NCBI GenBank assembly: GCA_964436865.1
Contig: CAYTFK010000043.1
Span: 1-31,197 of the forward strand
Source: JAXGPP01 sp964436865
GTDB taxonomy: Bacteria; Planctomycetota; Planctomycetia; Pirellulales; Thermoguttaceae
Reading direction: 5' to 3'
Length of the DNA: 31,197 nt
Below, piece after piece: positions 23,853 to 30,167 of the stretch. How positions within the stretch are numbered: the first letter of the stretch is position 1; the number at the start of each line of letters is the position of its first letter. Position numbers and translations under genes: made by a program. The notes under the pieces were generated by a model. That model saw only the letters and a program-made list of their open reading frames with translations, ran no database searches and was not told the origin of the DNA.

Positions 23853-24331
23853 TGAAGACCTTGATCCTCGGCCTCGGCAATCCGCTCATCACCGACGACA
23901 GCGTGGGGCTGCGCGTCGTGGCGGGACTGCGGCCGCTGCTGGAGGGGCGTGACGGGATCGAGGTCGACGAGGACTATTGGGGCGGCCTGCGGCTGATGGA
24001 GCGGATGGAGGGCTACGACCGGGCGGTGGTCATCGATGCCATCCAGACCGGCGGCGCTCCCGGGACGATCCACCACCTCGCCGTCGAGTCGATTCCCACG
24101 CAGCGGAGCGCCTCGGCCCACGACGTCAACCTCCCCACGGCACTGGCCTTCGGCCGGCAGCACGGACTGGCCCTGCCGCGGGACGAGAACATCCTCCTTG
24201 TGGCCATCGAGGCGGAAGATATACTGACCTTCGGGGAAACGTGTACCCCGGCCGTCCAGGCTGCGATACCCCGGGCGGTACAATACGTTTTGGATGTCCT
24301 CGATCGCTGGCCGGGAGGTGCTGCGCCATGA
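23852..24331 (+). CDS. [NiFe]-hydrogenase maturation protease
   Basis: A 159-residue protein of the HybD/HycI family, which removes the C-terminal peptide of the hydrogenase large subunit after nickel insertion. It has GLGNPLITDDSVG at the N-terminus, VIDAIQTGGAPG, and SAHDVNLPTALAF. Nickel-recognition positions of HybD (E16, D62, H93) map here to D16, D62 and H90. It begins in a TAATG overlap with the toxin stop and ends in an ATGA overlap with the next gene, so it is read in the toxin-antitoxin transcript unless an internal promoter exists. No hydrogenase subunit genes lie within 7 kb downstream or anywhere else in the window. Confidence 0.87.
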   Translation: MKTLILGLGNPLITDDSVGLRVVAGLRPLLEGRDGIEVDEDYWGGLRLMERMEGYDRAVVIDAIQTGGAPGTIHHLAVESIPTQRSASAHDVNLPTALAFGRQHGLALPRDENILLVAIEAEDILTFGETCTPAVQAAIPRAVQYVLDVLDRWPGGAAP

Positions 24332-24774
24332 TCTCTCCTGAACTGCTCCGCCGCTATCCCTATTTTGCTGCCGTCGGCGAAGACAGCCTCAAGCAGTTGG
24401 CCATGATCGCTGAAGAGAAGGAGGTCCCGGCTGGAACCGAGTTGTTCCGCGAAGGCAATCCGGCCGATTACCTCAACGTGATCGTTAAAGGCGAAGTCGA
24501 CATTCAGTACGTGCTCGGCAATGGCGAGCGGCGGACAGTCGACACCCTTGTCGCCGGCGACATCCTCGGCTGGAGCGCGCTGATCGACCCCTACAAGTAC
24601 ACGGCGATCGGCACGGCCACCAAGGACACGCACCTCGTGGCCCTGGAGGCCAAGAAGGTGCGGGCGCTGTGCGACCAGGATCCGCTCCTGGGCTACCGGC
24701 TCACCGCCCAGATCGCCAAGCTGTTGGGGCATCGCCTGGAAGGCGCGCGCGTTCAACTGGCGGCCATCGACTGA
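24328..24774 (+). CDS. Cyclic-nucleotide-binding-fold protein, no effector domain
   Basis: A 148-residue protein made of one cNMP-binding beta-barrel domain (Crp/Fnr sensor type): LLRRYPYFAAVGEDSLKQLAMIAEEKEVPAGTELFREGNPAD, then VIVKGEVDIQY, then GDILGWSALIDPYKYTAIGTA. In the phosphate-binding cassette the usual Glu and Arg (GE-x-ALL...R-x-A) are replaced by Trp and Lys/Tyr, so cAMP or cGMP binding is doubtful. There is no helix-turn-helix domain. GGGAGG lies about 9 nt upstream and the start overlaps the preceding stop (ATGA). It probably serves as a protein-protein or redox sensor module for the hydrogenase system, which is inference. Confidence 0.85.
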   Translation: MISPELLRRYPYFAAVGEDSLKQLAMIAEEKEVPAGTELFREGNPADYLNVIVKGEVDIQYVLGNGERRTVDTLVAGDILGWSALIDPYKYTAIGTATKDTHLVALEAKKVRALCDQDPLLGYRLTAQIAKLLGHRLEGARVQLAAID

Positions 24775-24791
24775 CCAGCCCATCGAGCGAC

Positions 24792-25142
24792 GTGCACGAA
24801 CTCTCCATCGTTCAGGCGATCGTCGAACAGGTCGAGAAGGAAGTCGAGTCTTCCGGGCACTCGGGCCGCGTAACGCGGCTCGAGCTGGTGATCGGCCGTC
24901 TTTCGGGCGTGTGCCCCGATTCCATCCGTTTCGCGTTCCAGCTTCTCGCACCCGGCACGATCCTGGAAGCGGCCGAGATCGCCATCGATGAGCCGAAGGC
25001 GGCTTGCGCCTGCCGCGCGTGCGGCGCTCGCAGCGAGATCGAGGAACTCTCGGCCGCCTGTCCGGCATGCGGCAGCCGCGAGGTCACGATCGAAGGCGGG
25101 CAGGAACTGCTGCTGCAGTCGATCGAGCTGGAAGATGAATAG
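24792..25142 (+). CDS. hypA: HypA, hydrogenase nickel incorporation protein
   Basis: A 116-residue protein matching HypA, which delivers nickel (with HypB) to the hydrogenase large subunit. The N-terminal HELS (encoded from a GTG start at 24792, so Met-His-Glu-Leu) supplies the nickel-binding His2. The structural zinc site is formed by CRAC (C74, C77) and CPAC (C90, C93). IGRLSGVCPDSIRFAFQLLAPGT is also typical. It lies 17 nt after the cNMP-fold gene. hypB and the other hyp genes are absent from the window. Confidence 0.92.
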   Translation: MHELSIVQAIVEQVEKEVESSGHSGRVTRLELVIGRLSGVCPDSIRFAFQLLAPGTILEAAEIAIDEPKAACACRACGARSEIEELSAACPACGSREVTIEGGQELLLQSIELEDE

Positions 25143-25150
25143 CGGATACT

Positions 25151-25224
25151 GAATGAGGAATACGGAAGTCCGACCGGAAAGCGCGATTCGCCGTTCCGAA
25201 TTCTCGATTCCGTATTCCCTATTC
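25151..25224. terminator. Imperfect palindrome between convergent genes, possible bidirectional terminator
   Basis: GGAATACGGAA (25157-25167) pairs with TTCCGTATTCC (25208-25218) over 11 bp, with further partial matching outward (GAAT and ATTC), around a 40-nt loop. It lies between the ends of hypA and the URO-D family gene. The long loop and missing T tract make it a weak terminator; it may instead be a dispersed intergenic repeat built on ATTC/GAAT words. Confidence 0.35.
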
Positions 25225-25232
25225 GTTCTTCC

Positions 25233-26246
25233 TCATGGCTGGTGCGTCCTCGCGTACTCGCACATGGCGCGGAGGTTTTCCGGCGGTGTGTCGCGCGGCA
25301 CTTCGCAGCCCGCGCCGACGATGTAGCGCGGGCCGGCCTGCTGGTGGCATTCGGCCACCGCCGCAGAGATCAGTTCCGGCGCGCCGTTGCGGAGCGTCTT
25401 CACCGGATCGAGATTGCCCAGGAGGACTTGTCCGGGTCCCATCGCCTCGCGGGCCTCAGAGACGGGCACTAAGAAGTCGAGGTCGACGATCTCCGACTGC
25501 GTCCGGCCCATCCCCCCGAGGATCCGCCGTGTATTGCCGCAGATGTGCAATCTCACCCGGGTGCCCATCGCGTGCAGGCGCTCAATGAGCCGGATCTCGT
25601 ACGGCAGGATGAACTCTTCATAAATCTGCGGACCGACGAGCGAAGCGGCCGCGTCACCCATGCCGATAATATCGACCCCGGCTTCGACCTGGGCGCGCGC
25701 GAATGAGGTCTCCATCTCCAGCACGAAATCGAACAGGTCGCGGACAAAGGCCGGATCGTCGTAGAAGTCGAGCATCAGCCGGTTGATCCCTCGCAGGTCG
25801 GCCGCCTCGGCCACCGGCCCTTCGATCCAGCCCTCGATGAGGAGCTGTCCGCCAACTTTCTCGCGAAACAGCGCGGCAGCCTGCACTCGGTCGTGCATCC
25901 GGCCGCCGCCGAGTGGATCGGGAGTCCTAAGCCCGGCGAGCACGCGCTTGTCGGCCAGCAGCGACTGGTTCTCGTCGACCGCTGGAGGCTGATCGTCGAA
26001 TATCTGCACCCGTGCCCCGCAGTCGGCCGCCTCGCGGGCCGGATCGGAGATGCAGGAAACGTAGTCGAGCCCGAAGAGTTCGGCCGTCTTGAGCTGGCCC
26101 TCGACGAGGGTGCGGAAGTCGGTGGCGTATCTGCCGTAAGGAACCCCGATCTGGTCGGCGGCGAACATCATGGTGATCGGCAACAACGGCAGGTGGTCCA
26201 CCGCGCGGCCCTCGATCATCGCCAGCACTCGTTCAAAACCGTTCAT
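25233..26246 (-). CDS. URO-D family methyltransferase, zinc-dependent MtaA/CmuA-like
   Basis: A 337-residue protein with the uroporphyrinogen decarboxylase fold. It carries the zinc motif of the methyltransferase branch, H-x-C (H234, C236 in LHICGNT) and C314 (GAGCEVP), which true HemE lacks. Other family segments are LPITMMFAADQIGV, IEGPVAEAADL, GDAAASLVGPQIYEEFILPY and GNLDPVKTLRNG. Such enzymes move methyl groups to or from a corrinoid protein, as in methylamine, methanol, chloromethane and O-demethylation systems. No corrinoid protein or partner transferase is in the window, so the substrate is unknown. GGAGAG lies about 6 nt upstream of the ATG. A TAGAAT hexamer at 26289-26294 is a candidate -10 element. 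Confidence 0.88.
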   Translation of the reverse strand: MNGFERVLAMIEGRAVDHLPLLPITMMFAADQIGVPYGRYATDFRTLVEGQLKTAELFGLDYVSCISDPAREAADCGARVQIFDDQPPAVDENQSLLADKRVLAGLRTPDPLGGGRMHDRVQAAALFREKVGGQLLIEGWIEGPVAEAADLRGINRLMLDFYDDPAFVRDLFDFVLEMETSFARAQVEAGVDIIGMGDAAASLVGPQIYEEFILPYEIRLIERLHAMGTRVRLHICGNTRRILGGMGRTQSEIVDLDFLVPVSEAREAMGPGQVLLGNLDPVKTLRNGAPELISAAVAECHQQAGPRYIVGAGCEVPRDTPPENLRAMCEYARTHQP

Positions 26247-26435
26247 GTTTCTCTCCCGACCGACTCGGCGACTCCTGCCACGGCCCGTATTCTAGCACGA
26301 TGACGATACGGGTCCCAGTCAGTAGTCTCTGGCTGACGCTCGACGGAACTGAGGGGATTGACCTGCCTTGTCGCGGGGGGTACTTTTCAGACATATGTTC
26401 TGTGGCAACGGGTCTTCCTCCGAAAGGGGCTTGCC

Positions 26436-26768
26436 ATGTCTCGTGGTGGAGAACGACCACTGCAGCCGCCGGTCGAGGTGGTCGTCGTGCCGGAGTCGGC
26501 GGCGCCGGCCAAGCCGCGAATTCCCGCTTGGGCCTGGTTGTTTGTGGTCGGCTGCGGCATCATCCCGGTGCTGACGCTGGGCGGAGCGATTCCCGGTGCG
26601 ATCGGCTTTGGCGGCGCGGGCGGCTGCATAGCCATCGCCCGCGATCCTCAGAAGCCCGTCGGGCTCCGCATCGCCCTGTGCGCGGCAGTGACCGCGGTGT
26701 GCTGGGTGCTGGTGGCCGTGCTACTTGGCGGCATATCCTTCATGCGAGCGCGCGGGGGCGGCGTGTAG
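26436..26768 (+). CDS. Small membrane protein of unknown function
   Basis: A 110-residue protein with two hydrophobic helices (about 31-57 and 77-101) and a soluble N-terminal Pro/Val-rich part. I chose the ATG at 26436 because AAAGGGG lies 6 nt upstream; the frame is open to 26358 but that extension is unlike coding sequence. The segment GGCIAIARDPQKPVGLRIALCAAVTAVCW between and in the helices is the most distinctive part. No family recognised. Confidence 0.7.
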   Translation: MSRGGERPLQPPVEVVVVPESAAPAKPRIPAWAWLFVVGCGIIPVLTLGGAIPGAIGFGGAGGCIAIARDPQKPVGLRIALCAAVTAVCWVLVAVLLGGISFMRARGGGV

Positions 26769-26847
26769 CAGGCATGCATGCTGGCGGAACAATCCGCTCT
26801 GCAAGGCACGGCATGGACGGGCGTGCCACGGAGTGACAGCCGCCACG

Positions 26848-27651
26848 TCAGACTTCAATCACGCCCAATTCGCGGTACACCGAGTCGATCGTCTCGGCGT
26901 CGATCTGGTGGAGACAGCGCCCGGCTCCGGCCAGCAGGGCCAGGTCGGCCAGTTGGCTGATCCGCCGCGGAATGCCTTGCCCCAGTTCGTGGAGCCGGTC
27001 GATGGCCGGATCCTCAAATACCGAATGCGAACAGCCCGCCTGAGCCAGCGACGTCTTCAAATAGGCTTCCGTATCGGCCGGTTCCCACGGCCCGAGATCG
27101 ATCCTCAACTCGGCTCGCTCCAGGAGCGAGCGTCCCAAACGCTTCACTCCATCCGGCTGCGCAGCGAGGACCACGGTCAGCCGCGAGTCGGCGGCGGTCT
27201 CGATCTGACTCAGCCGGGCCACTGCGGCCAGCACAGCGGCGTCGGCCTGATCGGCATCGTCGAGGAGTATGACCGTGGCGAGTTGCTGGTAACGATTGGC
27301 GGCAATGCGATCGGCGAGCATCTGCCACAGGGACCCCACCGGCAAAGTCCGCTCCGGATTCATGCCCAATTCGGCCGCCACAGTCCACAACATCTCCTGC
27401 CGATCGAGACCCATCAGGCTCAACCGCGACGCCTGGCTGCCCACCCGGCGCAGTTCTTCGGCAAACACGGTAAGCAGGAGTGACTTGCCGCTCCCATGTT
27501 CTCCAAGCAACAACCCCAGCCGGCGGCGCTCGTCGACCAGGAAATGGAGTCGCGCCAAAGCCTCCTCGTGCACTGGACTCTGGTAGAACCAGTGCGAATC
27601 GAGACTATTGCGAAAAGGCGTCTCGTCGAGGCCCCAATGCGAGTGGTACAT
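26848..27651 (-). CDS. ExeA/GspA-like AAA ATPase
   Basis: A 267-residue ATPase. The N-terminus (MYHSHWGLDETPFRNSLDS, then YQSPVHEEALARLHFLV) matches the ExeA/GspA family of general secretion ATPases and related transposition-helper ATPases. Walker A is GEHGSGKS (50-57) and Walker B is VILLDDAD (127-134). A C-terminal lid domain includes GQGIPRRISQLADLALLAG. There is no transmembrane or peptidoglycan-binding part, so it is the cytosolic ATPase only. No type II secretion or transposon genes are adjacent. Planctomycetes carry many such stand-alone copies of unknown job. It is divergent from rsmE. Confidence 0.87.
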   Translation of the reverse strand: MYHSHWGLDETPFRNSLDSHWFYQSPVHEEALARLHFLVDERRRLGLLLGEHGSGKSLLLTVFAEELRRVGSQASRLSLMGLDRQEMLWTVAAELGMNPERTLPVGSLWQMLADRIAANRYQQLATVILLDDADQADAAVLAAVARLSQIETAADSRLTVVLAAQPDGVKRLGRSLLERAELRIDLGPWEPADTEAYLKTSLAQAGCSHSVFEDPAIDRLHELGQGIPRRISQLADLALLAGAGRCLHQIDAETIDSVYRELGVIEV

Positions 27652-27758
27652 GGCGCTGATCGCAGAAGCACAGCCGGAGCCGGCAAATAGGGAGTCTTGG
27701 CAAGAAGTGGCGTCGCCCCTCGCGCCATCGTTCGGTATCGCCGCGCTATTGTTTTCGG

Positions 27759-27764
27759 TACAAT
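27759..27764 (+). promoter_or_regulatory. Likely -10 element of the rsmE promoter
   Basis: TACAAT matches five of six consensus bases and lies 46 nt before the rsmE ATG. No good -35 element is seen 16-18 nt upstream. Confidence 0.35.
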
Positions 27765-27810
27765 CGACACTCCAACTTCATTGCGAATGGGCGGCACTTC
27801 CGGCAGGGTC

Positions 27811-28530
27811 ATGGCCGATCGTTACTTTGTTGCGCATCCGATTGGCGGCGACCGGGTCACGCTGGATGGACCGGAGGGGCACCACCTCACCCACGTGATG
27901 CGAGCCAAACCCGGCGAGGAAGTCGTCCTGTTCGACGGTTCCGGGGCCGAGTTTCTCGCCCAGGTTCTCTCGGTTCGCCGATCGGCCGCTGAACTCGAGA
28001 TCGTGGCGCGCCGCGAGCTCGATCGGGAATCACCCGTCGCCCTCACCCTTGGCGTGTCACTCCCCAAGGGGGATCGCCAGAAATGGCTCGTTGAGAAAGT
28101 GGTGGAATTGGGACTCCGTCGGCTGGTGCCGTTGGTAACTGCCAGATCGGTCGCGCAGGCCGGCGCCGACGCGGTGAAGCGGCTTGACCGCGCGGTGATC
28201 GAGGCCTCGAAGCAGTGCGGCCGCAACCGTTTGATGACGGTTGACGCGCCCCAATCCTGGCCGGATTTCGTCGCGACGACCCGCGACGTTCCCTGCCGTC
28301 TGTTGGCCCATCCGGACGTGACAGGGGCTGGTGCATCGTTGCCGTCCGCCGCACCCGAACAGGTCGTGGCAGCGGTGGGGCCCGAAGGGGGCTTCACTGA
28401 CGAGGAGGTCGAAGAGGCGGCCGTTGCCGGATGGCAAACCGTCAGCCTGGGGCCGCGAATCCTCCGCGTGGAAACGGCCGCCGTGGTGCTGGCCGCTTGG
28501 GCGGCGACCAATTATCGTGTAACTCCGTGA
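27811..28530 (+). CDS. rsmE: 16S rRNA (uracil-1498-N3)-methyltransferase RsmE
   Basis: A 239-residue SPOUT-class methyltransferase that methylates U1498 of 16S rRNA. Visible are the N-terminal PUA-like domain (HHLTHVMRAKPGEEVVLFDGSG), then SLPKGDRQKWLVEKVVELGL, EASKQCGRNRL, and the knotted SAM site GPEGGFTDEEVE with LGPRILRVETAAV. The length is typical. I chose the ATG at 27811 because CAGGG precedes it and homologues begin here; an in-frame ATG at 27787 is an alternative. The next gene starts within 30 nt of its end. Confidence 0.94.
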   Translation: MADRYFVAHPIGGDRVTLDGPEGHHLTHVMRAKPGEEVVLFDGSGAEFLAQVLSVRRSAAELEIVARRELDRESPVALTLGVSLPKGDRQKWLVEKVVELGLRRLVPLVTARSVAQAGADAVKRLDRAVIEASKQCGRNRLMTVDAPQSWPDFVATTRDVPCRLLAHPDVTGAGASLPSAAPEQVVAAVGPEGGFTDEEVEEAAVAGWQTVSLGPRILRVETAAVVLAAWAATNYRVTP

Positions 28531-28553
28531 ACTCCAAAAAGGCTCAAGTCGTC

Positions 28554-30077
28554 ATGCGTGCCACCTTATCAGCAACTGCGATCGGACTCGTTGCTCTTGC
28601 CACGACCGGAGTGGGGCAAGCCGCCGACCAGCCTCAATGGGGCCAGCGGCATACTCGGAACATGGTCTCAAGCGAGACGGGGCTGCCGGAAACGTTCGAT
28701 CCGGCCACCGGCAAGAACGTCCGCTGGTCGTTGCCGCTGGGCGAGTCGTATTCGACGCCGGTAATTTCCCAGGGCCGCGTATTTATCGGCTGCGACAACA
28801 GCGAGATGCGTGATCCCCGCCACCGCGGCGACCGTGGCGTGCTCCTCTGTCTTGATGAGAGCACCGGCAAGCTCCTGTGGCAACTGGTGGTTCCCAAGCT
28901 CGCGGGCGACATCTACCTCGACTGGCCGCGAGCCGGAATCTGCTCGCCCGCCACGGTGGAGGGCGACCGCGTCTACATCGTGAGCAACCGGGCCGAGGTA
29001 ATATGCCTCGATCTCGACGGGCAGGCTGACGGCAACGATGGCCCCTATCGTGATGAAGGGCGCCATGCATCGCCGGCCGATGAACCGCCGCTGGAAGTGA
29101 CGCCCCTCGATGCCGACATTCTTTGGATCGTCGACATGTGGTCGGAAATCGGCATCCATCCCCACGATTCGGCACACAGCTCGATCCTGATCGATGGCGA
29201 TTACCTCTATTTGAACACGGGCAACGGAGTCGACAACACGCACAAGAAGATCCGTGCGCCGGAGGCGCCGAGTCTGATCGTGCTCGACAAGCACGACGGC
29301 CGCCTGGTGGCCCGCGACGGCGAGCGGATCGGACCGCGGATCTTCCATTCCACATGGTCTTCGCCCGCCCTGGGCGAGGCGGGCGGCCGCCGGCTGGTGT
29401 TCTTCTGTGGCGGCGACGGCGTGTGCTACTCATTCAATCCCGTCGACGCGGGCGCCGCCGGACCGGCCCGGATCCTCGAGCGTATTTGGCGATTCGACTG
29501 CGATCCGACCGGCCCCAAAGACGACGTGCACCGCTATCTTCGCAACCGCCGCGAGAGCCCGAGCAACATCAAGAGCATGCCCGTGTTTCACGACGGGCGG
29601 CTCTACGTCACTGTCGGCGGCGACATCTGGTGGGGGAAGGAAGAGGCATGGCTCAAGTGTATTGACGCCACACGGTCGGGCGATATCACGGCCGACGGCG
29701 AGATCTGGTCCTATCCGCTTGAAAAGCATTGCTGCTCGACACCGGCAATTTCTGGTGGCCTGGCGTTCGTCGGCGATCTTGGCCGGACGATACACTGCGT
29801 CGACGCAACCACCGGCGAGCCCTATTGGCGGCACGAAGTGGATGGCGAAATCTGGGCCTCGCCGCTGGTTGCCGACGGCAAGCTCTATGTCGGCACTCGG
29901 CGGGGAAAGTTCTCGGTTCTTGCCGCCGCAAAGGAAAAGCGGCTGCTGGCCGAGATCGATCTGGACGATCCCATCAGCGCCACGGCCACGGCCGCTAATG
30001 GCCGTCTCTACGTGGCCACACAGTCGCGGCTATACGCGCTGGAAGAGGGCGCGAAAGGGCCCGCTCGCGGTAACTGA
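28554..30077 (+). CDS. Secreted PQQ/BamB-like beta-propeller protein
   Basis: A 507-residue protein with a signal peptide (residues about 1-24, ending VGQAA) and PQQ-like propeller repeats: each blade has a D-x-x-TG-x-x-x-W pattern, for example LDESTGKLLW and VDATTGEPYWR, and strands such as GRVFIGCDN, DRVYIVSNR, GLAFVGDLG and GKLYVGTRRG. Such proteins act as scaffolds or, with bound PQQ, as dehydrogenases; no catalytic Asp/Glu set can be assigned, so a structural role is more likely. AAAAGG lies about 11 nt upstream of the ATG at 28554. A GTG at 28527, in a GTGA overlap with the rsmE stop, is an alternative start in the same frame and would lengthen the N-terminus by nine residues. Confidence 0.85.
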   Translation: MRATLSATAIGLVALATTGVGQAADQPQWGQRHTRNMVSSETGLPETFDPATGKNVRWSLPLGESYSTPVISQGRVFIGCDNSEMRDPRHRGDRGVLLCLDESTGKLLWQLVVPKLAGDIYLDWPRAGICSPATVEGDRVYIVSNRAEVICLDLDGQADGNDGPYRDEGRHASPADEPPLEVTPLDADILWIVDMWSEIGIHPHDSAHSSILIDGDYLYLNTGNGVDNTHKKIRAPEAPSLIVLDKHDGRLVARDGERIGPRIFHSTWSSPALGEAGGRRLVFFCGGDGVCYSFNPVDAGAAGPARILERIWRFDCDPTGPKDDVHRYLRNRRESPSNIKSMPVFHDGRLYVTVGGDIWWGKEEAWLKCIDATRSGDITADGEIWSYPLEKHCCSTPAISGGLAFVGDLGRTIHCVDATTGEPYWRHEVDGEIWASPLVADGKLYVGTRRGKFSVLAAAKEKRLLAEIDLDDPISATATAANGRLYVATQSRLYALEEGAKGPARGN

Positions 30078-30086
30078 CCGGGCTGG

Positions 30087-30167
30087 TTACTCGAAGCTCA
30101 CCAGCGCGTCGCACTTGTAACAAACGGCCCGCCACAGATTCCCCTGTTCATGAGTACTCTGCGCCAA
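30087..30167 (-). CDS. Possible micro-protein with a C-x-x-C motif, low confidence
   Basis: A 26-codon frame from a TTG at 30167 overlaps the end of the acyltransferase gene and ends at 30087. Its C-terminal half, WRAVCYKCDALVSFE, reads like a zinc-ribbon end with a C-x-x-C pair. There is no ribosome binding site and the TTG start is weak. It may be a remnant of a larger gene or chance. Confidence 0.2.
   Translation of the reverse strand: MAQSTHEQGNLWRAVCYKCDALVSFE

Noticed and set aside
25233..26246. Annotation as uroporphyrinogen decarboxylase HemE
   Set aside because: The H-x-C and later Cys zinc ligands mark the methyltransferase branch, and the N-terminal Arg-rich active-site motif of HemE is absent.
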